Assembly: GCA_900469475.1 (NCBI GenBank)
Contig: UBXG01000010.1
Span: forward strand, 1 to 64,000
Source: Hyphomicrobiales bacterium
GTDB taxonomy: Bacteria > Pseudomonadota > Alphaproteobacteria > Rhizobiales > Rhizobiaceae
DNA: 64,000 bases
Reading direction: 5' to 3'
The stretch's first letter is position 1. Every line of letters starts with the position of its first letter. The notes under the pieces were generated by a model that was not told the origin of the DNA, did not search any database, and was given only the letters and a program-made list of their open reading frames with translations. Shown in pieces: positions 25,691 through 33,796 of this stretch. The translations under genes were made by a program, and so were the position numbers.

Positions 25691-26935
25691 ATGGATATCG
25701 GCAGCAAAGTTCTGCGGCAACTGAAGAACCACCGGACGGGTTTCAGCCTGGAGCAACCCTTCTACACTGATCCGGAATACTTCAAGCTCGACATGGAGAC
25801 GATCTACTATCGCGACTGGCTGTTCATCGGCCATGATTGCGAAGTGCCGCGTGCGGGCAATTACTTCACCGTCCAGATCGGTGATTATCCCGTCGTCATC
25901 GTCCGTGGCCGCGATCAGGTCATCCGCGCCTTCCACAATAGCTGCCGTCACCGCGGCTCGCGCGTCTGCACGACCGAGCGCGGATCGTCGGCAAAGCTCG
26001 TCTGCCCGTATCACCAATGGACCTACGAACTCGACGGCTCGCTACTCTTTGCCCGACAGATGGCCGAGGATTTCGACAAGAGCCAGTATTCGCTGAAGCC
26101 GGTTCACTGCGAAAGTGTCGGCGGCTACATCTTCATCTGCCTCGCGCAGAACGCTCCCGATTTCGCGCCGGTTCGCGCCACGGTCGAGCCCTACATGGCC
26201 CCGCATCGCATCAGCGAAGCCAAGGTCGCCTTCCAGAGCACGATCATCGAAAAGGGCAACTGGAAGCTCGTCTGGGAAAACAACCGCGAGTGCTATCACT
26301 GTGCGGCCAATCACCCCGAACTCTGCCGCACCTTCCCGGAAGCTCCGACGGTTACCGGCGTGCAGGGCGCGATGAGCGATCCCGTCATCACCGAGCACTG
26401 GGCGCGCTGCGAAGCTGCAGGCCTGCCGAGCGAATTCAAGATCTCTCCTGACGGACAGTTCCGCACCGCCCGCATGCCGCTGATCGAAGGCGCCGAAAGC
26501 TACACCATGTCCGGCCAGAATGCCGTCAGGCGGCCGCTCTCGCCCGACGTGACGATCAACGGCATCGGCACCATGCTGCTCTTCCACTATCCGACGACAT
26601 GGAACCACATGCTCGGCGACCACGCGATTTCCTTCCGTGTCCTGCCGATCAGCGCCGAGGAAACCGCCGTGACCACGAAGTGGCTCGTTCACAAGGATGC
26701 GGTCGAAGGCGTCGACTACAATCTCGAGGAACTGACGCACGTCTGGACCGAAACCAACGATCAGGACCGCCGGATCGTCGAGGAAAATGCCTTCGGCATC
26801 CGCTCGCCTGCCTATGAGCCCGGTCCCTATTCGGAAATCCATGAAGGCGGCGTCATGCAGTTCGTCGAATGGTACACGACTTTCATGATCAACCGGCTGC
26901 AAGGCGACCAGGCCAAGCTGTCGGCGGTTGCCTGA
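25691..26935 (+). CDS. gbcA: Rieske non-heme iron oxygenase, GbcA-like
   Basis: The terminal oxygenase of a two-component Rieske system, 414 residues. The Rieske [2Fe-2S] site CRHRGSRVC...CPYHQW is near residues 95-118. The mononuclear-iron motif NRECYHCAANHPEL (about 198-211) has the expected ExxHxxxxH spacing. The overall sequence (FYTDPEYFKLDMETIYYRDWLF and the C-terminal VEWYTTFMINRL) best fits glycine betaine dioxygenase GbcA or stachydrine demethylase relatives, which remove an N-methyl group as formaldehyde. Substrate is inferred, not proven. ATG 25691 is chosen because the family starts there; the longer open frame would translate the riboswitch. The partner reductase starts 2 bp after the stop. 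Regulation is by the upstream B12 riboswitch. Confidence 0.85.
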   Translation: MDIGSKVLRQLKNHRTGFSLEQPFYTDPEYFKLDMETIYYRDWLFIGHDCEVPRAGNYFTVQIGDYPVVIVRGRDQVIRAFHNSCRHRGSRVCTTERGSSAKLVCPYHQWTYELDGSLLFARQMAEDFDKSQYSLKPVHCESVGGYIFICLAQNAPDFAPVRATVEPYMAPHRISEAKVAFQSTIIEKGNWKLVWENNRECYHCAANHPELCRTFPEAPTVTGVQGAMSDPVITEHWARCEAAGLPSEFKISPDGQFRTARMPLIEGAESYTMSGQNAVRRPLSPDVTINGIGTMLLFHYPTTWNHMLGDHAISFRVLPISAEETAVTTKWLVHKDAVEGVDYNLEELTHVWTETNDQDRRIVEENAFGIRSPAYEPGPYSEIHEGGVMQFVEWYTTFMINRLQGDQAKLSAVA

Positions 26936-26937
26936 GC

Positions 26938-28026
26938 ATGAACATGGCCGTCTCCCTTCCGCATCGCCATCTCGACCAAATGCAGCCTTGGAGCGACAGG
27001 CAGCATCTGCTCGAATGTCTCTCAGTCACGCCCGAAGCGCCCGATGTGATGACCTTCACCTTCGGGTCCGATAAGGACAACTGGTTCCGCTATCTGCCGG
27101 GCCAGTTCGTGACGCTGGAGCTGCCGGCGGCTCCGGAGCCGGTCATGCGCACCTATACTCTGTCGTCCACGCCGTCGCGGCCCTTCTCGGTCGCCGTGAC
27201 GGTGAAGGCGCAGAAAGATAGCATCGGCACGCGCTGGATGTTCGAGAACCTGAAGCCGGGCATGCGCATCAAGGCTTTCGGCCCGCTCGGCGATTTCAGC
27301 CACATCCGTCATCCGGGCGAGAAATATCTCTTCGTCTCGGCCGGCTCCGGCATCACGCCGATGATGTCGATGACGCGGTATATGTCGGACATAGCACCGC
27401 TGTCTGACATTACTTTCGTCAATTGCTCGCGCAGCCCGACGGACATCATCTTCCGCTCCGAGCTCGAATATCTTGCCCGCTTCATGCCGAACCTCGATCT
27501 CGGCTTCATCGTCGAAGGCTGCGGCCGCACCGATCTCTGGTCGGGGCTGAAGGGCCGCATCGACAAGGCGAAGATCGGCCTGCTGGCGCCTGATTTCATG
27601 GATCGCACCATTTTCTGCTGCGGCCCGGAAGTCTTCATGGATGCCGTGCGCTCGATGCTTGAAGCGCATGGCTTCGACATGTCACGCTACCATCAGGAAA
27701 GCTTCCAGCCGGCCTCTGCGGCGACACCGCTTGCGGAAGTCTCCGACGATGCTTCCGACGAAGCCGCGACCACGATCCGCTTCACGATGGCGGGCAAGGA
27801 TGTGGCCTGTGCGGCGGGCCAGACCGTGCTTCAGGCGGCGCGGGGCGCCGGCGTGCGCATCGGTGCAGCCTGCGAATCCGGCCTCTGCGGCACATGCCGG
27901 GTCATGAAGCTTTCGGGCGAAGTCGAGATGAGCCACAATGGCGGCATCCTCGATGATGAGATCGACGAGGGTTACATCCTCGCCTGCTGCTCGCGCCCGA
28001 AGACGGATGTGCAGATCGAGGCCTAG
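26938..28026 (+). CDS. gbcB: ferredoxin reductase component, GbcB-like
   Basis: Electron-transfer partner of the adjacent oxygenase, 362 residues. It has an FAD/FMN-binding beta barrel (about 15-115, with MRTYTLSSTPS), an NAD-binding domain (about 120-250, with VSAGSGITPMMSMTRYM and FCCGPEVFMDAVR), and a C-terminal plant-type [2Fe-2S] ferredoxin domain (about 275-362) with cysteines in CESGLCGTCRVM and ILACCSRP. The order flavin-NAD-2Fe2S matches GbcB and related Rieske reductases. The last residues EA and the TAG stop abut the RIME-like repeat, whose first three bases are the stop codon. Confidence 0.88.
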   Translation: MNMAVSLPHRHLDQMQPWSDRQHLLECLSVTPEAPDVMTFTFGSDKDNWFRYLPGQFVTLELPAAPEPVMRTYTLSSTPSRPFSVAVTVKAQKDSIGTRWMFENLKPGMRIKAFGPLGDFSHIRHPGEKYLFVSAGSGITPMMSMTRYMSDIAPLSDITFVNCSRSPTDIIFRSELEYLARFMPNLDLGFIVEGCGRTDLWSGLKGRIDKAKIGLLAPDFMDRTIFCCGPEVFMDAVRSMLEAHGFDMSRYHQESFQPASAATPLAEVSDDASDEAATTIRFTMAGKDVACAAGQTVLQAARGAGVRIGAACESGLCGTCRVMKLSGEVEMSHNGGILDDEIDEGYILACCSRPKTDVQIEA

Positions 28027-28138
28027 AGCCGGATGATTTTAGGTCTATTCGACCTAAAATCTGAATCCGCTCTAGCGCCAAAGAAGTAGAGCATGATGTC
28101 GTTCGAAAACCGCCCAAACTTTTCGGCATCACGCTCTA
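28024..28138. repeat. RIME-like mosaic of two palindromes
   Basis: Two palindromic units lie in tandem. Unit 1 (28024-28074) begins tagagccggat and ends atccgctcta, with an inner gattttaggtc/gacctaaaatc stem. Unit 2 (28087-28138) begins tagagcatgatg and ends catcacgctcta, with ttcgaaaa/ttttcgg-type inner sequence. Such units are known in rhizobia as intergenic mosaic elements. The outer tagagc ends provide the TAG stops of both convergent neighbours, gbcB and the GH25 gene. Confidence 0.82.
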
Positions 28139-29146
28139 GAAATCCTGGTAGTTTAGCTCGTTGATCTCGACCGGCTTGGTTTGCGGGGTCGAGGCCGTGA
28201 CGACGGGGTCGATCTCGAGCATGAGGGAAACGAGCATCTGCCGCGGCCCGCTGCACATCTGTGCGAGCGCGATCGTCAGGTCCGGCGCGGGCAGCGGTTT
28301 CGCCGGCAGGAGATCGCCCTGCGGCCAGATCCTAGCGAGCTGAACCTTCGTCATCGGCACGACGTTGACATCGATATCGGTAAGCGTGCCCGGGACCCGA
28401 TAGGGGCAGCTTTTCTCCGAACAATTGTCCGACGAAGCAAACTGCCAGATGGCATAATTGTCCCAATTGCCGAGCGGGAAAGTGCCTTTGACATCAGGCT
28501 TGTAGCGCGCATACCACAAGGGCAGCCGCGACAGCAGCGGATAGGTGCCCCGGTGGTCGGCTATGTATCGCGCCGTGTTGTGATTGACGTAAAGGATGGG
28601 GTAGCGGCCGGTTCTGACCTTGATGTGGGCGACATAGATCTGCGCATCGTCGAGCGACATGAATTGCGTCGCATCCATGCCGTCGATGTCGAGCACCATC
28701 AGCTCATCGGGTTGCGGATCGGCATAATCGAGAAAATGATTGGCCTGGTCGATCGGATTGCCGGGCCGCCCCAGATGATAGGCGCCCCATAACAGGCCAT
28801 TCGATTTTGCCAGCATGCGGCGCGTTTGAAACAGTTCGCGGCTGACGGCGTATTTGCGCCACATCGTCCTGCAATGGGCCACGGTATCGCCGCCATGGTC
28901 GCCGGTGCAACTGAAGCTTTCAGGAAGTCCGTCGGACGCCTTTGAGATGAAACCGGCAATCCGCTTGTCCTGCAGGAATGCGGCCCAGTCGATGGTGTTC
29001 AGCTCGTAAGCATCGACAATCAGGGCGTTTTTCGGGTCGCCCCAGGGCTGGCTCTCACCGGCCGAAGGCTTGGAGACCGACCCCATCAGGGCCAGGATCG
29101 TCAACAAGCTGTAAATGAGGAGGTTACTCTTTCGGTATCCTTTCAT
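28136..29146 (-). CDS. GH25 family lysozyme-like exported protein
   Basis: A 336-residue protein with an N-terminal signal or membrane segment (LLIYSLLTILALMGSVSKPSAG) and a glycoside hydrolase family 25 barrel (about 40-275). Family marks are ALIVDAYELNTIDWAAF, FISKASDG, LLWGAYHLGRPGNPIDQANHFL, GRYPILYVNHN and WDNYAIWQFASSD...DIDVNVV. GH25 enzymes cut the MurNAc-GlcNAc bond of peptidoglycan. The catalytic pair is normally DxE, but here the strand reads MVLDIDGMD, so the acid/base Glu seems replaced by Asp. Activity may be altered. The C-terminal 60 residues are outside the barrel. A candidate CtrA motif lies 23 bases before the start. Confidence 0.85.
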   Translation of the reverse strand: MKGYRKSNLLIYSLLTILALMGSVSKPSAGESQPWGDPKNALIVDAYELNTIDWAAFLQDKRIAGFISKASDGLPESFSCTGDHGGDTVAHCRTMWRKYAVSRELFQTRRMLAKSNGLLWGAYHLGRPGNPIDQANHFLDYADPQPDELMVLDIDGMDATQFMSLDDAQIYVAHIKVRTGRYPILYVNHNTARYIADHRGTYPLLSRLPLWYARYKPDVKGTFPLGNWDNYAIWQFASSDNCSEKSCPYRVPGTLTDIDVNVVPMTKVQLARIWPQGDLLPAKPLPAPDLTIALAQMCSGPRQMLVSLMLEIDPVVTASTPQTKPVEINELNYQDF

Positions 29147-29169
29147 GAAATAATAGTAAGGATTGCTGG

Positions 29170-29184
29170 TTAATCTTGGGTTAA
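29170..29184. promoter_or_regulatory. candidate CtrA binding motif (TTAA-N7-TTAA)
   Basis: Exact TTAA-TCTTGGG-TTAA, ending 23 bases before the GH25 start on the minus strand and about 200 bases before the BA14K start. It is placed to affect the GH25 promoter directly. Confidence 0.45.
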
Positions 29185-29387
29185 GAAAGCAATCACTATA
29201 AATTCGTCATGGAGCCCCTCGTAACTCCTTAAATCGGTAGGGATTTGAGGAACTAAACAACGCGCCGCCGCGTTTCTTGTCGTCTATTCGGATATGCGAC
29301 GAAGCAGGCAGCGAAACCTTGCTCGGGAAGCATTCCCGACATGAAACGCCTACAGGCTTGAGTACCAAGCCGAACCAGGGAATGGAG

Positions 29388-29864
29388 ATGAAAATGCTTG
29401 CTTTCCGTGCAAAAATCGCGACAGTCGCCTTAACTGCTGCCGTCGCCCTGACGAGCTTCACACCGTCTTTCGCCATGCAGATGCCCGCCGCACCGGTCGT
29501 AAAACAGTCCGCGCCCACCCAGGCCGCGCCTGATAATGTCGAACAGGTGCAGTGGCGTCATGGTGGTTACTATCGCCGCGGCTGGTATGGCGGCTACCGC
29601 GGTTATCGCGGTGGCTATCGTCATGGTTATCGCTATCATGACGGCTATTGGTTTCCGCTGGCAGCCTTCGGCGCAGGCGCGCTGATCGGCGGTGCGATTG
29701 CGAGCCAGCCGCGCTATTACGAGCCGGCTCCGGCCCCGAGCGCCGGCATCAATCCGCGTCATGTCGAATGGTGTGAGGGACGCTATCGTTCCTACCGCGC
29801 TTACGACAATACGTTCCAGCCGAACTCCGGCCCGCGCCGTCAGTGCTACTCGCCGTATTTCTAA
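29388..29864 (+). CDS. BA14K family protein
   Basis: A 158-residue small exported protein of the BA14K family (named for a Brucella immunoreactive protein). It has a signal peptide [20 protein letters not shown] ending SFA, a Gly/Tyr/Arg/His-rich middle ([20 protein letters not shown]), a short hydrophobic glycine-rich stretch ([15 protein letters not shown]), and the diagnostic BA14K C-terminus [19 protein letters not shown]...CYSPYF with two cysteines. Lectin-like activity has been reported for Brucella members. The start could be ATG 29382 or 29388; aggga at 29377-29381 favours 29388. Confidence 0.87.
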   Translation: MKMLAFRAKIATVALTAAVALTSFTPSFAMQMPAAPVVKQSAPTQAAPDNVEQVQWRHGGYYRRGWYGGYRGYRGGYRHGYRYHDGYWFPLAAFGAGALIGGAIASQPRYYEPAPAPSAGINPRHVEWCEGRYRSYRAYDNTFQPNSGPRRQCYSPYF

Positions 29865-29890
29865 GCGGCGCTTCCAGAACTGCCAATGCC

Positions 29891-29922
29891 AGCCGTCCGG
29901 TTTCCCGCCGGGCGGCTTTTTG
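29891..29922 (+). terminator. rho-independent terminator of the BA14K gene
   Basis: The arms agccgtccgg and ccgggcggct pair around a short loop and are followed by tttttg. The 3' arm and T-run are repeated just downstream (see the 29-bp tandem repeat). Confidence 0.82.
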
Positions 29923-29956
29923 CATGAGGTTTCCCGCCGGGCGGCTTTTTGCATGA
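29899..29956. repeat. perfect 29-bp tandem duplication of the terminator 3' part
   Basis: The unit from ggtttcccgcc to tttttgcatga occurs twice in direct contact (29899-29927 and 29928-29956) without a mismatch. The second copy has the 3' arm and T-run but not the 5' arm of the hairpin. It is probably a recent slippage product. Confidence 0.9.
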
Positions 29957-29963
29957 TTCGACG

Positions 29964-30965
29964 TTAGAGAATATTGACCCGTTTGAGCAGCCACCATGCC
30001 AGCAGCATGGAGGCGATGATGAACCCAACCGCATATCCGGTGCCGCTTGCGCCGCCCGCCAGCGGCAGGCCCGATGTATTCATGCCGAAGAAGCCGGTCA
30101 CCAGCGTCGGCGGCAGCAGAAATGCTGTCATGATCGACAGGATATAGAGATGCCGATTGATCTCGGAGGCGAGCTTGGAATCGATTTCTTCGTGCAACAG
30201 CCTCGCCCGTTCCTGCAGCGCATAGACGTCGTGTTCGACTGCTTCCAGCCGCCCGGTCAGCCGGCCCGCGACATCCTCGAAGCCGAGCGGCATTTCCTCA
30301 TCGTCCGAGGCGGCGGCATGGCGCATCAGCGAGAGAACGGTGCGCAGATGGCGATGCAGACGCACGATGGTCCGGCGGATGGGCGGAAGCTTGGCGCGCT
30401 CGTCGCGCGACGTATTGCCGTGGACGAAATCCTCGATGGCATTCAACTCTTCGCTGATCTCGATGACGACGGAGATCAGGGTTCGTTGGAACTCGACGAC
30501 GATCAGCTCGAAGATATCGATCGGGCCTGAAAATCGCGCAGCATTCTTCTCGATCAGCACACGGGTCCGGTCGAGGCTGCGTAGCGGCTGCAGCCGGGTA
30601 GTGATCAGCATGCGATCGGTGAGGGCGAAATGCAGCCAGCCGATATCGTGCGTATTGTGGGCGAAGTCTCGCTGGAAATCGACCAACGTGCCGAAAAGCA
30701 TCTGCTCATCGACGGTAATGGTCGCATGGGTCTCATGCGTGGTCAGAGCGATGCGGGCGGCTTCGTTCAATCCGGGTGCATCCTCGAGAAAGGCGGGCAC
30801 GCGCGCATCGACGAGATTGAGATGCAGCCAGAGAAAACCGTCATCGCTGAAGAGAGTCGAGCGATGGGTATCGTCGGGCAGACGCTCCGGCTTTGCTGCA
30901 CCGGAACGGAGACGGTATGCCCAGATAAAACCGGGTATGATATTGACTGACGTGAGCGTGTTCAT
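29964..30965 (-). CDS. CorA/ZntB-type divalent cation transporter
   Basis: A 333-residue inner membrane protein of the CorA/ZntB family, which moves Mg2+, Zn2+ or other divalent cations. The large soluble N-terminal domain (about 1-270) has ITVDEQMLFGTLVDFQ and a long helix (ERARLLHEEIDSKLASEINRHLYILSIMTAFLLPPTLVTGFFG). The signature is GMNTSGLPL after the first membrane helix; a second helix (AVGFIIASMLLAWWLL) precedes the RVNIL end. The GMN signature is conserved, and the rest looks more ZntB-like than CorA. An alternative start at 31013 adds 16 residues. Confidence 0.9.
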   Translation of the reverse strand: MNTLTSVNIIPGFIWAYRLRSGAAKPERLPDDTHRSTLFSDDGFLWLHLNLVDARVPAFLEDAPGLNEAARIALTTHETHATITVDEQMLFGTLVDFQRDFAHNTHDIGWLHFALTDRMLITTRLQPLRSLDRTRVLIEKNAARFSGPIDIFELIVVEFQRTLISVVIEISEELNAIEDFVHGNTSRDERAKLPPIRRTIVRLHRHLRTVLSLMRHAAASDDEEMPLGFEDVAGRLTGRLEAVEHDVYALQERARLLHEEIDSKLASEINRHLYILSIMTAFLLPPTLVTGFFGMNTSGLPLAGGASGTGYAVGFIIASMLLAWWLLKRVNIL

Positions 30966-31251
30966 GGGGGCATCGTTCGCTTTGTCTGAACAGTTGCCAT
31001 AGTCTTCATTCATGACGGTTGTTTATGCAAGTCCGAGCTCCGATGGAATAATCGCGGACATTGGCGGCAATGTCACAGTGATGCGGCGCGCGTAAGACCT
31101 ATCTGAGAGCGGGGTTCGCGGGGGATGGAAATCAACCTTCGCCGGTTTGAGAAAATTGACGTTTACGTAAAAATAAACTAGCTGTAACCAGAATATCATC
31201 GATGATCCGGGTGAGGCGGCTCATTGTCAGCACAAGTGCGGAGGAAGCAGC

Positions 31252-33030
31252 ATGTACAAGACGCCAGTCGAAGAAATCGCATTCACGCTGAAGCATGTCG
31301 CGGGCATGGAACGCGCCATGGAAGAGAGCATTCTCGGCGATCTGAGCCTTGATGTTGTCGATGCCATCCTGTCGGAGGCCGGTCGTTTCGCGAGCGAGGA
31401 GGTACAGCCGCTCGCCGAGAATGGCGACAGGCAGGGCGCAAGGCTGGTGGACGGTAAGGTGGTTCTTCCCGAGGGTTGGGAAAAGCTCTATCGCGATTGG
31501 ATCGCCGGGGGGTGGAACGGCCTTACAGCACCGGAGGAGTTCGGCGGTCAAAGCCTGCCGCACATGCTGAACATAGCGACCCTGGAAATGTGGAATTCCG
31601 CCTCCATGGCTTTCGGTCTTGCCCCGACGTTGACCATGGGAGCGATCGAGGCCTTGCACGCCCACGGCAGCGACGATCTCAAGAAGACATATCTCGCAAA
31701 GCTCGTTTCCGGTGAATGGTCCGGTACGATGAACCTGACCGAGCCGCAGGCCGGTTCCGACGTCGGCGCTTTGCGCACCCGCGCCGAACGTCGCGATGAT
31801 GGCACCTATCGTCTCTTCGGTCAGAAGATCTTCATCACGTGGGGCGATCACGAGGCAGCCGACAATATCATCCATTTCGTCCTCGCCCGCCTTCCGGATG
31901 CGCCTGCCGGCACGCGTGGCATTTCGCTCTTTCTCGTGCCGAAATTCCTTGTGAATGAGGACGGCTCGCTCGGTGCCCGCAACGATCTTTTCGTGCATTC
32001 GCTGGAACATAAGCTCGGCATCCATGGTTCACCGACTTGCACGATGATTTATGGCGATGGCAAACATGGTGCGGAAAAGGGCGCCGTCGGCTGGCTGGTG
32101 GGCGAGGAAAACAAAGGCCTCGCCTGCATGTTCACGATGATGAACAATGCCAGGTTGGCTGTCGGCATCCAGGGTGTCGCGATTGCTGAAGCCGCGACCC
32201 AGAAGGCCATCGCCTATGCCCAGGAGCGGACCCAGGGCCGCGCGCCGGGTACGACATCCTCGGGCATGAGCCCGATCATCGAGCATCCCGATGTCGCCCG
32301 TATGCTGCTGACAATGAAGGCTTTGACGCAGGGCTCGCGTGCGATCTGCTACGCCTGTGCGCAGGCGATCGACATGTCGCATCGCGATCCCGAGAGAGCA
32401 AAATATTGGCAGGAGCGCGCCGCATTGCTGACGCCGATTGCCAAGTCCTTCTCCACCGATGCCGGCGTCGATGTCGCCTCGCTTGGCATCCAGGTCCACG
32501 GCGGCATGGGCTTTATCGAGGAGACAGGCGCCGCGCGCCTGCTGCGGGACGCGCGCATCGCACCGATCTACGAGGGCACGAACGGTATCCAGGCCATCGA
32601 TCTGGTGACGCGAAAGCTGACGATCGCCAACGGCGACCACATGCGCGGCTTCATTACCGAACTGCGCGAGATCGCCGATTCCGTCGCCAAGTCCAATCTT
32701 GATGGTTTCGGCGAAACGGCGCCGCGGCTACAGGCGGCCATTGCCGATCTGGAAAAGACGAGCGAATGGCTCCTGTCGAAACAGGCAGAAGGCGCCGTTG
32801 CCGAAGCTCTGGCGGGCGCCACGCCTTACCAGCGGCTTTTCGGCCTCGTGCTAACAGGCTCTTATCTGGCCAAAGGTGGCCTTGCCGATGCAGGCGACGG
32901 CGAGGGGGCCAAGCGCATCGCACTCTGTCGTTTCGTTGCCGAAAATCTTCTGGCCGAGACTGCCGCTCTCTCCGATCGGGTCATCGCCGGCGCATCCAGC
33001 CTCGAAGCCGCCCGCGCCGCATTAGCCTAA
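31252..33030 (+). CDS. acyl-CoA dehydrogenase, DmdC-like long form
   Basis: An FAD-dependent acyl-CoA dehydrogenase of 592 residues, longer than the usual 380-400. The dehydrogenase core spans about 80-460 (MNLTEPQAGSDVGALRTRAE, KIFITWGDHEAADNIIH, VHGGMGFIEETGAARLLRDARI, then IYEGTNGIQAIDL, whose Glu is the catalytic base). A C-terminal extension of about 130 residues is typical of the DmdC/AcdA long subfamily. DmdC oxidises 3-methylmercaptopropionyl-CoA in marine bacteria; in soil bacteria the substrate may be another short acyl-CoA. A GGAGG lies just before ATG 31252. A crotonase gene follows after 9 bp. Confidence 0.92.
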   Translation: MYKTPVEEIAFTLKHVAGMERAMEESILGDLSLDVVDAILSEAGRFASEEVQPLAENGDRQGARLVDGKVVLPEGWEKLYRDWIAGGWNGLTAPEEFGGQSLPHMLNIATLEMWNSASMAFGLAPTLTMGAIEALHAHGSDDLKKTYLAKLVSGEWSGTMNLTEPQAGSDVGALRTRAERRDDGTYRLFGQKIFITWGDHEAADNIIHFVLARLPDAPAGTRGISLFLVPKFLVNEDGSLGARNDLFVHSLEHKLGIHGSPTCTMIYGDGKHGAEKGAVGWLVGEENKGLACMFTMMNNARLAVGIQGVAIAEAATQKAIAYAQERTQGRAPGTTSSGMSPIIEHPDVARMLLTMKALTQGSRAICYACAQAIDMSHRDPERAKYWQERAALLTPIAKSFSTDAGVDVASLGIQVHGGMGFIEETGAARLLRDARIAPIYEGTNGIQAIDLVTRKLTIANGDHMRGFITELREIADSVAKSNLDGFGETAPRLQAAIADLEKTSEWLLSKQAEGAVAEALAGATPYQRLFGLVLTGSYLAKGGLADAGDGEGAKRIALCRFVAENLLAETAALSDRVIAGASSLEAARAALA

Positions 33031-33039
33031 GGGAAAGCC

Positions 33040-33792
33040 ATGACTGACCACATCCTCATCGAACGCCCCGAGTCCGCGCCGCATATCCAGATCATCCGGT
33101 TCAACCGGCCGGAAAAGAAGAACGCCATCACCCGCGCCATGTATCAGACGATGACCGATGCGCTGAAGGCGGCGGAAGCTGCGCCGGATATCCGCGTCCA
33201 TGCCTTCCTGGGCACGGAAGGCTGCTTCTCTGCCGGCAATGATCTCGCCGATTTCCTCGCTTTCGCCATGAGCGGCAATATGGGGCGCGAAGTCATTGAT
33301 TTTCTCGTCGCGCTGGCGAGTACGAGGAAGCCCGTCGTCTCCGGCGTCGATGGCCTGGCGATCGGCATCGGCACAACGATCCATCTGCATTGCGATCTGA
33401 CTGTTGCCTCCGACCGCAGTCTGTTCAAGACACCCTTCGTCGATCTTGCGCTGGTTCCCGAAGCGGCCTCGAGCCTGCTTGCACCGCGCGCCATGGGCCA
33501 TCAACGCGCCTTCGCACTGCTTGCGCTCGGCGAAGGCCTTTCCGCTGCTGACGCCAAGGAAGCCGGCCTGATCTGGAAGGTGACGTCACCCGACGCGGTG
33601 GAGGCTGAAACGCTGTCTCTGGCCGCAAAACTCGCCGCCAAGCCGCCAGAGGCCCTTCGGATCGCACGCGACCTGATGCGGGGACCTCCGGATGCCGTTC
33701 TCGACCACATCCAGAAAGAGGCCGAGCATTTCGCCGCCCAACTGAAAAGCGCCGAAGCCCGTGCGGCTTTCGAGGCCTTCATGAAGCGGTGA
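33040..33792 (+). CDS. crotonase/enoyl-CoA hydratase family protein
   Basis: A 250-residue crotonase-fold enzyme acting on acyl-CoA thioesters, probably with the preceding dehydrogenase. Visible motifs are RFNRPEKKNAITRAMYQTM (about 20-38), the oxyanion-hole segment EGCFSAGNDLADF (about 61-73) and the second loop VSGVDGLAIGIGTTIHLHCD. The usual catalytic Glu position is followed by FVDLALVPEAASSLLAPRAMG, so one Glu (VPEAAS) is present while the first is not clear. It could be a hydratase or an isomerase. It ends 4 bp from a convergent gene. Confidence 0.88.
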   Translation: MTDHILIERPESAPHIQIIRFNRPEKKNAITRAMYQTMTDALKAAEAAPDIRVHAFLGTEGCFSAGNDLADFLAFAMSGNMGREVIDFLVALASTRKPVVSGVDGLAIGIGTTIHLHCDLTVASDRSLFKTPFVDLALVPEAASSLLAPRAMGHQRAFALLALGEGLSAADAKEAGLIWKVTSPDAVEAETLSLAAKLAAKPPEALRIARDLMRGPPDAVLDHIQKEAEHFAAQLKSAEARAAFEAFMKR

Positions 33793-33796
33793 AGGC

